Shown one piece after another: positions 35,002 to 46,683 of a stretch of DNA of 64,000 nt. The position numbers and the translations under genes were made by a program. Below the pieces are notes generated by a model, which saw only the letters and a program-made list of their open reading frames with translations, made no database searches and was not told the origin of the DNA. The DNA is taken from positions 2,108,001 to 2,172,000 of the forward strand of contig JAAXNY010000009.1 of assembly GCA_013420905.1 (NCBI GenBank), given 5' to 3'. Numbering within the stretch: the stretch's first letter is position 1; every line of letters starts with the position of its first letter. The stretch is from Collybia mongolica (Eukaryota > Basidiomycota > Agaricomycetes > Agaricales > Clitocybaceae).

Positions 35002-36439
35002 CTATCCAGAACCTCCCAGAAGTCCACCACCGATACCTGTGCTTTTGAGTAGCGACTAACAAAAAAGTCATGAGATCATGCTCCAAAGGAAGAACAAGGC
35101 TTACTTCAATGTCAGAGGAATCTATGGGACACATGAAAGTGAACGTGTTTGCGACGACAGGTGAGACTGTGATAAAGAGAATCCGCAACCCAAGCTGTCC
35201 AGAGGATTAGTAGGTCGCTGATCGTTACGAATATGAATATAGGAGGACTAACAGTAATCTTGTAATTCACGGATATGTTGCTTTTGTTCCCATTTAGGCC
35301 GCACTTCTGAGCGAGATCAGCGAGTATCCTACTCTGGGGATCTAGGTTGGTTCTATAGTTGATCGCAAACGGGAATGTCCAGTTTGTCTGCGTATTTGAC
35401 TTGAATACGACATCCTTGGCTATACCCTCGCCAATGTTAGTATTGTTAATGGGATAGATGATCTATTGACAGAGTTCAGGCTCTCACTCATGATTGATGG
35501 CGCATAATGACTCACTTCTGCTTTTATTTGCTTGAAATTAACTGCAAAGTAGTTGGGATTATCAACACTGGAGGGAATTTTAATAATCTCATCATCGCCG
35601 ACCGGGAGAGATGAACTGACGTGATGTTTACACCCAAGTCAATGGTGATCCCGTCCTGTAGGAGCTGGATCTAAGAAATTTTCCGGTCGTCAGAGCGCTA
35701 CAGAGCATTGACGGGATGGATAGGGACCGTACCGCGCTTCCGCCCTTCGCCACCGTCTCAACTCCACCAATAGTAATATTGGGAGGCCGTATCCACTGTT
35801 CGGTATGACTATGGTGTACATTCTGATGAGTGTGAAGCTTACCAGAGCAAGGGCGAGGATGATGCTTATGAACAGAAGGAGTCCAATCATGATGGTGCAG
35901 CAACAAAACCTCCCGATGCAACGTCCTCGCCCTCCCTGGGTGCTTGAGTCAGTAATTTCATACTTCGTTTTAACCAATTTAGACAGACCTTCGTCCACAG
36001 ATCTCCTTGGTGATCATAACGATAGTTCCTGAGGGCGCGTGCGGTCCTGTATGACGTGAATTAGATTTCCGCACCAAGCACGATGTGCATACCTCTTTCC
36101 CGGAGATGTTATGAGCCCTTCTGTCCCTCCAGCATCGAACCCGCTCTCCTTACTGGCAGAAGTATCCAATTGCGGGCCGTCGCTATGAACTGCCAATGGA
36201 CCTCCAGCGAAAGTTCGTTGCGATGGTCCTCTTCTTGGAGGATATTCTCGGTCATATTGAGGTTCGTCTCGGTATGCATTTCCATAATCATCATAAGAGG
36301 GGCCTATTTCTCCTTGGTCATATGTTTGATGTCGGGGATGGGTTGTTGTATAAGGATTATAATCCGACGTTGCCTCATTGTAGTGGTTGTGACTTTGAAG
36401 ATGACCAGGATTCTGAGAGTAGGGATCTTGATAGGCCAT
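35002..36439 (-). CDS. LEA2/NDR1-like single-pass membrane protein
   Basis: The N-terminal region is rich in Tyr, Gln and Pro (MAYQDPYSQNPGHLQSHNHY) and lies in the cytosol. One strong membrane segment follows, CCCTIMIGLLLFISIILALA, preceded by a Cys/Arg cluster (GRCIGRFCCC) that may be palmitoylated. The rest is a beta-rich ectodomain: LWIRPPNITIGGVET, ITIDLGVNITVSNPNYFAVN, FKQIKAEIIYPINN and TNWTFPFAINYRTNLDPQSR. This NPNYF motif is the LEA2 (water-stress/hypersensitive response) fold also found in fungal vacuolar or tonoplast proteins. After a CPIDSSDIE exon it ends in a glycine-rich tail (LLKSTGIGGGLLGGSG). Six or more short introns. Function in fungi is not established. Confidence 0.75.
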
Positions 36440-36781
36440 GGTGTTTATGGTTGAGAAGTCGTGGAGTGTTGTGTTACTGGAAAGAACTTGAACTGCGGAA
36501 GGCGTGGAACCTTTTGAGCAAAGGTCGCTTTGTCGGAGACCGGTATCTCAACACTGCCTTCTTGGCATTCGTATCATTGTTTATTTTAGGAATCCATCAT
36601 ATACTACAGTCAAAAACAAACTTGAGAAAAAATACAGCTCAAGCCGCTAGATTCGTAGGCATCTGCGCTCGCCCACCTCACTTTACTTCAAGACATGGTT
36701 CCGTGTGGAAATAAGAAGATTTCAATATCCTTACACAAGGAACGCCTTGTTACAGATTTGAGCACCGAATACAAAAACCAT
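36440..36781. other. Intergenic region, no gene seen
   Basis: 342 bp between the start of the LEA2-like gene and the 3-prime end of the RING gene. No supported gene. Confidence 0.5.
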
Positions 36782-38473
36782 CTACACAAAATTTGATCCT
36801 TGGCACCCTGGGATAAACGGGACTCTTTGATTACTTCCAGATTCATTGAGAGTTACAACACGGGCCGAAGCCCTTGAGCCAGGCGGTATGAATCGCTGAG
36901 GGCCGCCTATCAAAGGGGTAGGAGGCTGGGGTCGCTGAAACTGGCTTGCAGTCGATGGAGGTGCGAAACGCTGGGAAGGAGGCACAAAATGGCCCGATGG
37001 CGGCGGAACCTGAGTAATTTGACGATCCAAATGAGGAAGCGAAGAGGTACTCAATCCTTGCGCGGCTTGAGAATCTTGAGACCGCTGTTGACGCATATGT
37101 ACTGGAGTCGACGGTGGGCCCATATTTTGTGATCGTCGTGGGCGGCGCCGGTCAGGATAGCTTTGTGTCTGGGTTTGATTCAAGGCTACAGGTATTTGAT
37201 TAAGACCTTTGTTTGAGTTTTGAGCTATTTCAGTGGGTTTAAACCTGACTGGAGTTGGCGGTGGTGGCATGCTCTGGAATTGCCGAGTTGGAGAAACAGT
37301 ATGCACCAATGCTACTTCTTGATTCGCCTTTGAACGTTGAAAATGACGTGGGGCTTCTTGGGTATGAGAGAGTTTTTGAGGTATATATTGCCGTGTAGAA
37401 GGGGGGGCATAAGCATATTGTCTGTAGTTGGTTTTTAAGGTGAGTATATGCACGTGTCCAAGAATTCTCTTGAAGTGGACGCACTCGATAAATCCAGTGA
37501 GTGGTCTCTGATCTTCTCGCGGAGGATGGTCCATGGGCGCGACTAATTCATGTTCGGGGTTGTGTCTGTTTGATGATAGCTGAGGAGGTTGTTGGCCTTG
37601 AGGAAGCGTCAGACGAGTAGGCCCCAATACAGAAAATGGACTAGAATTGGTTTTTGGTCTTCCTTGATGAGGGACATGGCTGCAAACAATTTGCGCGGAC
37701 CGATCAAAAGAACTAAGTTACCAACTCACGGTGGTTCTTCCATCATCTGGCGTTTCCCATGAGCGTTACGTACGCTGGATGGACTTTGGCGATCGTATGG
37801 TCGATTAGAATGCTGTGGGGGTTGAAGAAATTGCTGGAGCTGTGCATTCTCTTCTAGTAGATTTTGGTTTGTCCTGACGCGCCACCAGTAAGATTGCCCT
37901 GTCACTGGGACGGGATTGGGAACAAAATATACTTCTTGACTTCCGCAATGTCGCGTTTCATGCGGTCAATTAACGCGCGTTGTTGCTGATGTCTAGATCT
38001 ATAGTAGCGTAACTGTAGGCCCATGGCTTCTTGTTGAAACTGATATGGTGGGTTAGGTGAGCGCCGAAACAAAACAGATGCGCCCGCGCCTTTGCAGCGA
38101 ATGCGACAGTGTCCAAAGCCATCGGGATTGAATGGAACCAATTTGACATCGGGGCGTCCATCTGTAAAATATATAAATCGGTGCAACATGCTGAAATGCC
38201 AAGCGATAAACCTCTATTTGTAGAGGCACCAGTTGAATTCCTTGAGAGCCGCATTGGGAGCAACTCTGGTTGGCATCTCTAATGTTATCAGTTGCGATGT
38301 CGCACTCTTTGATAGCCTAGATACACACTAAGATGGTTATTGCATATAACGTGCCCGCAATCAGTGAGCCAGAAGGGAACGGTCTTGTTTCCGACGGAAA
38401 ACAGAAGCTGGCAACGGCCGCAGCACACAAATTCCCAGAAGTTGAAGTCCGCTGGTGGTTGTATATTAGACAT
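36782..38473 (-). CDS. Zip3/RNF212/HEI10-like RING protein (probable meiotic crossover factor)
   Basis: The start is MSNIQPPADFNFWEFVCCGR. A compact RING follows: CCGRC, then WLTDCGHVICNNHLN, then SCSQCGSQGIQLVPL, so C-x2-C, C-x-H, C-x2-H, C-x2-C. After it come the conserved MSNWFHSIPMALDTVAFAAK and a helix FQQEAMGLQLRYYRSRHQQQ followed by RALIDRMKRDIAEVKK, a coiled coil. The remaining half is Pro-, Gln- and Ser-rich disorder with several PPTPV and PPSTPV motifs. This small RING, coiled coil and disordered tail plan is that of the Zip3/HEI10/RNF212 SUMO- or ubiquitin-ligase family at crossover sites. The coiled-coil exon is reached only by a GC-AG intron (38040-38089). It ends GCQGSNFV. No enzymatic claim is made. 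Confidence 0.6.
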
Positions 38474-39274
38474 GTGGTTTCGAAGCTGTGGAACAGTATC
38501 GATGTAGATCTATGGGCGTTGGTGGGCGTCAGTGGCAGTGGCTGTGGCCCTAAGCGAACACACGTCCTGCACGTCAAAACCGCATATTTATGTCAGCCAA
38601 ACCGATCACATCAGGACTGCATCCGTTTATCGCTCTGGGTTGAAGAGGGCTTAATGCTGGGTTTAACAGCAAACCATGACCAGCAGAAGAGACCGTCTCA
38701 TAAAGTCTGTCTTATTTAAGGTCGTCCTCTCATCTCTCTTTACCACCATGGTAACGATCTTCGTTGTTCGTTCTCTAGCCCATGAAGGGTGCGAAGATTC
38801 ACGTCATGCAAAAGTGCGGTGCACTCAGGATCGCTTGACCGGAATAAAGCAGTGTCAAGTACCACAATTAAAACTACCATCTATCTAGTTTCCCGTTGTA
38901 TTGAGCACATCCCCCCTCTCAGCTGTTGGGATGTATATGTGTGCCGTTCACATCCATACCTATGGGGAGGAGGGGGGGTAGGGAAGGCAGTCGATAAAGA
39001 GTATGGACATTTACACCTCTCAGGTCCAGCCATCAGATAGATTCAAATAGATTGACGCCTTGTACTGTATAAGCGCACATCATAAATTTGGTCAGATGGG
39101 GACATAGGGTCTGTCCAAGGCTGTTCTTTGCGAAATACAATGGCTTCTGTTAGCCTCGTTGCAGTCAACTAGGAACAACTGACTGATCGGCTCCATCAGG
39201 TTGCACGGAGGAAGAACTCGTCCACAATCAGTCACCATTGCGTCCCTCTACTCAACTGCGACAATCTTCGCCGA
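38474..39274. other. Region upstream of two divergent genes; possible 5-prime exons of the JmjC gene
   Basis: 801 bp. The frame of the JmjC protein stays open upstream of its assigned ATG (39275) back to about 39174 and reads plausibly (RLHQVARRKNSSTIS). An upstream first exon may therefore exist. I could not place it. A G-rich tract is at about 38961-38979. Confidence 0.4.
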
Positions 39275-42200
39275 ATGCCTCTCGAAGAGCATCGAAAGAA
39301 ACTCATGAAGATGGGCCATCAGTGGGGGGATCGTCCTCAAGCCCATCACGTGCTGGCCCCCCCACGTGAGCAGGATTTCGACCTCCTCGATGATAGCGAG
39401 TCAACCGCGTCCGACTACGACGAGGAAGCCCTAGCTATAGGTGACATGAACACGATAATCGAGCCTTTTCCAAACCCTCCAAAGTGTAGGATATCCACGA
39501 GCGGATGGACTCTCCAAGGCCTCATGAAATTGGGCGAACGATTCCGCCCCGTGCCCCGTGTCCTTGCATCCTCAAAGAAAATGTCGGCGAAGATCAAGCA
39601 TTTCGAGGAGGAAGGGGTACCTCTAATAATTGAAGGCTGGCATAAACATTCGAACTGGCCAAAAGATATGTTTCATATTGACAATTTCAGTGTCAATGGT
39701 TCGGCCGGTGCGCTTTATGGTATATCGGACTTTATTGTATTGACCCGTTTGAGACAGACATCGACGTTCGCAATGTCCACGATTGGACTGATAAAACTAT
39801 CACTTTATCTGAATTCATCAACAAATCTAGAGCTGCGCCAAGTCTGGCATGCCCAGAAGGTATGTAATCATTTTCAGCCATAATTCAAGCCAGATATGTG
39901 AACACAGTCGATAGAGAAAGAACGGCTCTACGGAAAGGATGCCGATTGTCCGAAAAAATGGAATAAATGGCTGCATGAAGCCAATGTCATACCTTCGTCA
40001 CTGTTGCCTGATGGATCTAGCAACTTGTTGCTCAACCAACCTCGATCGGTTCGTGTTCTCCTCTGCCCGTTTGGTCCTATTCTAACGGCCTTAACTCATA
40101 ACAGTCCCATGTCGAAACCCTTATGTGCTATCTTGGGATTGGTGACACGTTTACTCCTTGCCATAAAGACCTCTGTGCGTCATCTGGCCAAAATCTTATG
40201 TGCTACACGGAGAATGGAGGATCATCATACTGGTTCATGACGAGCGGTTCGGACGCACCTCAGGCATCTGCATACTTTCAACAGTTGAACCAAGAACTCG
40301 ACCATGAAACGTATGTTATCACGCTCGAAGAGCTCGTCAAGGCGCCATTCAAGATATATATTGCAGAACAAAAACTGGGTGACTTGGTATTAGTTCCACC
40401 TCGGAGTTGCCATCAAGTTGTGAACTACGGGGGGCTGACAGTCAAGACTTCGTGGTCAAGGATGACGCTGAAAGGCTTGGAGATTGCTTACTATCATGAA
40501 TTACCTATTTACCAAAGGTCGGAAATCGGGCGTTATCAAAGTTTTTCTCTTCTTAATCTGTCTCCAAACTAGGGTTTGCCGGCCTGAAATTTATAGGGTT
40601 CGATCCACAATCCACTACACGCTTCTCCGAATGACGGCTGAACTTGAGAATATCATTTCTCATCAAAGTTCACCGGGGCCGCTCGATGTGAAGGTCCAAT
40701 CAAATGAATTAATCACCAACATGAGGAAACTTCTCCAGCTTTTTGATTCCATTCTACTCGACGAATACTCTCCCAACCACGACCAAATGCACTGCCTCTC
40801 TTTGTCATCTTCGCTGGGCACGGTTTCTCCGGCCCCGAGCAATGCCTCTTTGGCAACTTTAATTCCCAATGAGAAAGGGGGAGAAGGTGGTTATATTCCA
40901 GTGACCTGTGATTTCTGTGGAGCAGACATTTTTCAGAGTTTTTTTGAGTGCCGCACTTGTGCTGACCCGCAGGAGCTCCAAGGCCATAGGGGAATTATGC
41001 CTGGTGACGGGTATGTTGTCTGCGCCGGCTGTTATTCCGAGGGCCGAAGCTGCAAATGTCGAACTATGGACCCCATGCAATGTCGCCCCTTCGAGGAGCT
41101 CCTAAAATACAGGAAGAAGGCGTGTAATACCCTACGTTCTTATACTGGAGAAAGCAGCTTGTTGGAACGGCTGTCAGTGAATTTCGTTGTGCTTCATTTT
41201 GGCATGTTCATGGATCGCGCATTCCAGGGATTTTTCCTCATCAATGGGCACATTCAAAGCGGCGTGCGAACTGCAGCGTGTGCGTAAACAAAAGGTATGC
41301 GGCAGACCTAGGTCGTGTCTTCAAACACATATATGATGTCGTTCAGGGAACCGGACTCCGAACGTGCACTCTTCCAAAAGGACCCAACACATCTCATCCC
41401 TTTGACCATTCGTTTGGCTTATGGTGCAAGGGGTGTCACTCCTCAAAATGTTTCATGCATATCCTAAAAATGTACAAAGTTCATTCAGTCGAAGCACTCC
41501 TGCAACAAGTGGCCGATAAGACCCACCAGGAGTACCACACATACCATCGCACGAGTAAGGACAAATATAATAGGGAACTGGAGAACTTACTGTCGAGCCA
41601 ATGCAAAGGCTTCCGACCGAACCCTCTCCAGCAGCGAGTGTATGCTGCTCTGACCTACAGAAGCTGTAAACCCGTGAATTTTACGTATGCGGGCCTTGGT
41701 TGGTATGACATGTATGTACAAATGCATCAAGTTCGTGTTCTCGCCCTTATGTTGGTCAACGGTTTTTGATAGTCATGACATTCGTCATAGGAGCCCAATC
41801 TTGTATCCGAAGGACTTCCTGGTGTTTCCTTGGAAGACGAATACTCGACACACCCTCACCCCTCGAAGCCGATTCCTCCTGCCCTCACCATAACTCACAC
41901 ATATACATCCAACCACACTACGATCATCGGGGACTCCATCACGATCACAGCTGCTTCTCCTGATAGTACATCAGGAACGTTAACCACGTCGCCCGGAAAA
42001 CGGAAACGCCTCATGTTCGCGTACGTCGAAATACCTCCGCAACGACGCAAAATGGCAGTTTCAAAACACTCAATGACTCCGTTGGTTGACGAGCAAAATA
42101 AAGCTATGCTGCATAGCCCGGTATGTTTTTTGCGTTCGCCATCGGAAGTACTCCACTCACCCACCGAAATTGAAGTTGGAAAGAGCAACTCCTAGCGTTA

Positions 42201-44100
42201 TCACCACCCACACGGCCACAGGCTCAACCATCCAAACGCCCCCTACAGACGAAGTTAACGAGTCCAGACAAATGCAAATCCAAGTGCTGGAAACCCAGAA
42301 GTCCAACCGTTCACCTTCATGGCGCAAACCAGCCGGTTTGAATGATCAGCACACTTTGCCCGTGGCATCGGCCTCGCCACCCCTCCCTCTCTCGGGGAAA
42401 ATTCAAGTACATAAACCCCCAATCATCCCCACCTCGGTGTCAATGTCAAGCTCTGGCCCCTCGATTAACCTCGTTGATCATGAACGATCGCGAAACTTTA
42501 AGCGAACCCGCGCGGCAGCAGAGACTTCAACGCCGGCTACCACCTCTTTAAAGCACATCCGATTTAACAAGACCCCAATGGAACGGCCTTTATCCAGATC
42601 GCACTCTCTGTCACATCTAGAGAGAAGCGGAGACCAGCTAGCTCGAGTATTCAACGCTACGGCCCTTCACAATCATACTATGACCCTAAATGCAGAATAC
42701 CATGATGATTATCTGAGCAGTGAAACACAAGTCATCAATACTGGGAATGCAAGTTCTCTTCCCTCGACCCATCGTCAAGAATACGAAGATGAGGTGTCTA
42801 AATTACGAGAAGAAGTGCACTCACTCAGGCAACAAGTTTATGATCTTTCACACAATCCACGTCAACAACAATCTCCCCCAATCGAAGCTGCATCTCTTGG
42901 ACCAGGGCTATTCCAAGCGCTTCTCCAACACCCTGTATGTGAAAAAAGTTGAAATTAAGCGTTATATCTGAAAGATTCACTCTTAGATCAGGAGACTTGA
43001 TTACCCCCAGCAGGTATTTTGCGTACAGATCCCTCATAATGAAAGCCTAACAGAATCGAAGGCTCCAGTGTATCGGCCCCACGACCATCCCGACGAAGTA
43101 TGTATAGCTCTTTAATTCTGTGTACGCCAACTTACGATCTCCCTAGTTTCAGGAACATTTTTCACACTTGGTATGGTGTCATAGAGAAATAATGCAATCA
43201 AGGGCGCTGATAGTTGTATCCGAAAACAGCAAGATCGGCATCCGGCGGTGTACGTCCCAGAAGCACCCAGAAGCCAATGGCCGAACCAGATCCCACAGAA
43301 ACGCAACCACAACAGTCACTCATATCGCTTCAAACCAAAGGCACATCGCCACAGCAATCCCTCGTATCCTCCAGGTTGGTTGGGTGATTCAGAATGTGAA
43401 ACGATGGTCTAAATCATGTGTAGAACATCGCGGATATGGCGCCCGCGAGTCCCATGTTTTGGAATCACGCCGACCACAGGCGCCGAGAAATCTCCAAAGT
43501 TCAGGATCAAAACGCATCAATGAAAAATGGAAGAAGGCTCGCCCTTTGCCGTCTCGCCCGTTGGAGAGACTAAGTTACGAACGACCGTCTCAATCATCCC
43601 AAGTTAATCAGGCTATGGGACATTCGCAACCTTCCAACGATATGAGAAACTCATCAATCACCGTTGATGTAGCGCATCCGGAGACTATGCCCGCTACATC
43701 AAACTTTCAAACAAGACCAATCTTCGAGCCTAATCCTGTTACCGAAAAACGCTACGCATTAAGACATGAAGGTCGAGCGCACGCAGGCCCTCTATCCCCT
43801 TCTTTGGAATCGGAATCAGCGTCAAATGAATTTTGTGAGTTTGATGTCTGTGTTCAGGCGTTATTCACTGAAGTGTCATTAGCTGCGAATTGGGAAGATG
43901 GATACGAACAAGATGACCCCGAAATCTCAGAGGGACATATATTCAAGGATTCCACAACACACATGGCCCCAAAGTCACAACAACCGCCATCGGGTCCTTC
44001 CACCTTTCCAACGTTCGGTGAGCAGAACAGGCCTTATAATGCCATTAGTTCTAATCCCTTGCTCAGAAGATCCAATGCCCAACCCGTGGAAATGAAGTAA
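39275..44100 (+). CDS. Large JmjC-domain protein with Cys-rich modules and long disordered tail
   Basis: A gene of about ten or more exons. The first exon seen is MPLEEHRKKLMKMGHQWGD. The JmjC part reads GVPLIIEGWHKHSNWPK, IDVRNVHDWTDKTITL, MCYLGIGDTFTPCHKDLCAS, GSSYWFMTSG, KLGDLVLVPPRSCHQVVNYG. The Fe(II) ligands of 2-oxoglutarate oxygenases (H-x-D in CHKD and a later His in CHQVV) are present. Two cysteine-rich modules follow: TCDFCGADIFQSFFECRTC with CAGCYSEGRSCKC, then FGLWCKGCHSSKCFMHILK. From about 41780 on the protein is Ser-, Thr- and Pro-rich, including a coiled-coil stretch EDEVSKLREEVHSLRQQVYD. Exon joins in the last 1.2 kb are uncertain and the start may lie further upstream. Probably a histone or RNA demethylase-like enzyme; the substrate is unknown. 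Confidence 0.72.
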
Positions 44101-44520
44101 ACATTGAGTGTGGGGACCAATTCCATATACCCCTCAACCGTAATGCGTCGAACTTTATCTTCGCAAATTTGTAGTCGATAATCTATTTGTAGTATTGGTC
44201 CGCAGCATTATTATGGGATATCGAGGACCAGCATGAGTTGAATGCGACTTATATGTGTACTTCTTTCTAAATCGTCAACAAAAGTGCTTTCCAACCTAAC
44301 CCAATGTAAGTATACTTTATGCACGCCATGTCACCAGTGCCCACCAAGCAGAGGGACATAATTATGGGAGAGTCAATGACGAAGGGTATAAAAGGTAGCA
44401 AAAAAAATGACATATGCGGTGCGCAGGACGTGAGATATATGTGATTATTCAAGAGAGCAATGCAAAAGAGAGATGCGTGGACGTGTGCTGAATGGAAAAA
44501 AAAATTGGGGGGAGGGGGAT
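44101..44520. other. Intergenic region, no gene seen
   Basis: 420 bp between the 3-prime ends of the convergent JmjC and casein kinase genes. It holds no convincing gene. There is a poly-A then G-rich run at about 44499-44518. Confidence 0.5.
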
Positions 44521-46478
44521 TTAACATCTGCACGTTAGAATTCTCAGCAAGCTTGGTTTGGGGGGTGCCTCGTCGACATCCTGTCCGTTATAACCGTCTC
44601 CCTGCGATATCCCTGCATCCCCAGCTCGGGCACGCACATCACTCATGGCGGGAGGGGCAGCGCCCACGCTAGAGACCATCGGGGACGCCCGACCATATTG
44701 TTGCTGACCACCATACGCATCCTCACCCTCGCGACCATATTCATAGCCTCCTGTGCCAGGGTTGGCATAGGGATGCTGGGCGCTGGTGCGTTGGGGTGTC
44801 CCAACTGGGATGTTCACCTGCGCAGCGGCAGAGTGAGGTGTGAACTGTCCAGTTCCGCCTCCTCCGGGAGTAAGTGCACCGGGGACACGGCGCTGCTTTG
44901 ACCCATGCCGAACCAAAGCGGGGGATGGCGGAACAATGTTTCCTCCTTGAGAGCGTCTCCTGTCAGTATCGCGGTTATCTCGTCGTCGATCTTGCGCAAG
45001 CCCCGTATTTTGCATCTGCGCAAGCATTTGACTTTGACCCTGTTGTTTATGTTCATGCATCAGAAACTCAAGCTTTCATTGTTGCTACGAATAACTCACC
45101 ACCACTGCTTCCCAACCCTTTGAATCTGACAGTAAAAGTGAGCAACAACTGATAATCACGCGAGGGAAAGCCCACCATTCAGCAGATTCCAATCAAAAAC
45201 ACCGTCGTCCAAGTCGTTGTTATTCTTCATGACTTTGCTAAAGAGCTCTCGTAGGAAGTCGTAATCCGGTGTTTCCTCAAATCCAAGCTTACGCACGTAA
45301 TTCAAGTAGATTCCGAATTCCTCTGATAAGGGGATGACTTGAGATATTTATGCTGGCGAGAGAGAAGAACAAAATACCGGGAAAGCCCTCGCATAATTCC
45401 TTGATAGGTGTAGTTTGTTTCTTCTCTCCTATCTTCTCGTATTTCTGCTTGTTTGTCGCCGCCTTCAAACCCTGCCACGGTAGACTTCCCCGTAAGAAAT
45501 ACATGAAAACATGGCCAAGGGCTTCGAGATCGTCCCTCCGAGACTGTTCTAATATCCACAGTGAACACAGGCCATGATTGTACTGCATCGAATACAAGAG
45601 ACGCACCCCTGCCCAAGTGAGTGTTAATGCTCATATACCGGGCTGTTCCGCTCAAACTCTTTCGCTCTCGATACGGGATATGTTGCTTCGTCTTGGGATC
45701 ACGATACTGCTTTGCCATCCCAAAGTCCACGACGTGTACCACTACAAACGACATTTGAGTGAGTCATGGATAGGTTAAGTGTGCAATCTACCATTGGCCC
45801 CCTTGGTACCAGGACGGCCGATGAGGAAGTTATCCGGCTTGATGTCACGATATATCAAGTTCTTTTCGTGAATTGTTTGTACTCGCGATAGCTACCGACA
45901 ATGGTAAGAGCTCTAGAGGACAGCGGACCGTGCATGTGACCTTACCATTTGCCGTGCCGCCATACAAACAGTTTTGATAGAAAACTTCCGCCCACACATA
46001 TCAAACAGATCCTCCAGACTTGGGCCTAACAAGTCTATGACCAAAATATTGTGCAGTCCTTCTTGACCAAAGTGGTATATTTGAGGAATTCCGGCTGCAC
46101 GTGGAAACGGTGAACAAGGTAACATATGTAGCATTGGCGCGAGCACGAACTACAACCGGCAAGAATACGATATGAACGACATTCATCGCGGAGTTGGGGA
46201 GCTTCTGCTTTTCGGGGTTCCTATGGTGGCCAACATGATCTTACACCCGAGGCGGGATACATTTTAGGTACATACAAATTTGATAGCGACAGTCTGAGAA
46301 TTCAGCAGGTTAGTACCTATGATAGTTTCGTCAGTCATCTTCAGTACATTTGAGCTGTCCAACGGGTAGACCAACCCTCAAAAATGACCCCGAATGAGCC
46401 TTCTCCGATTTTCTTGCCAACGCGGTAGTGAATTCCGACGAGATTTGCGGTGGATGATGCATGCGAATGGGAGGTCAT
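44521..46478 (-). CDS. Casein kinase I (Yck/Cki1-type serine/threonine kinase)
   Basis: The start is [20 protein letters not shown]. The kinase domain has [18 protein letters not shown] (glycine loop), [19 protein letters not shown] (Lys and the CK1 EPR motif), [37 protein letters not shown] (catalytic loop), [18 protein letters not shown] and [19 protein letters not shown]. This is CK1, not CK2. The C-terminal extension is rich in Gln, Gly and Pro (QPYGRASP-type segments) and ends LLRILTCRC. The terminal cysteines suggest palmitoyl anchoring as in plasma-membrane Yck1/2. At least eight introns, several of them in the kinase domain. Confidence 0.93.
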
Positions 46479-46683
46479 CGGTCGTGGTATAAATGAAGTT
46501 GTAGAGTCGTTGAATGAGATAAAGGAGAGGATTAGGGCCTCTGAGGCCTATTAGTTTGGGAGGAAGGTACGACAAAGCGTCTTCGGTTCAATCCGACTCC
46601 GCCCAAATAGGGCCAACAGCCGAAGTAGCGCAGCAAACGACCTCTCAACTACACTTGAATCATTCTATGCCATACTTATCTGA

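Noticed and set aside
38333..38719. 128-codon plus-strand frame opposite the RING gene
   Set aside because: It is antisense to the RING exon and has no similarity to anything I recognise.
39360..39400. Short GT-AG pair near 39366 in the JmjC gene
   Set aside because: It would leave an intron of about 31 nt and interrupts a strongly coding, acidic frame.
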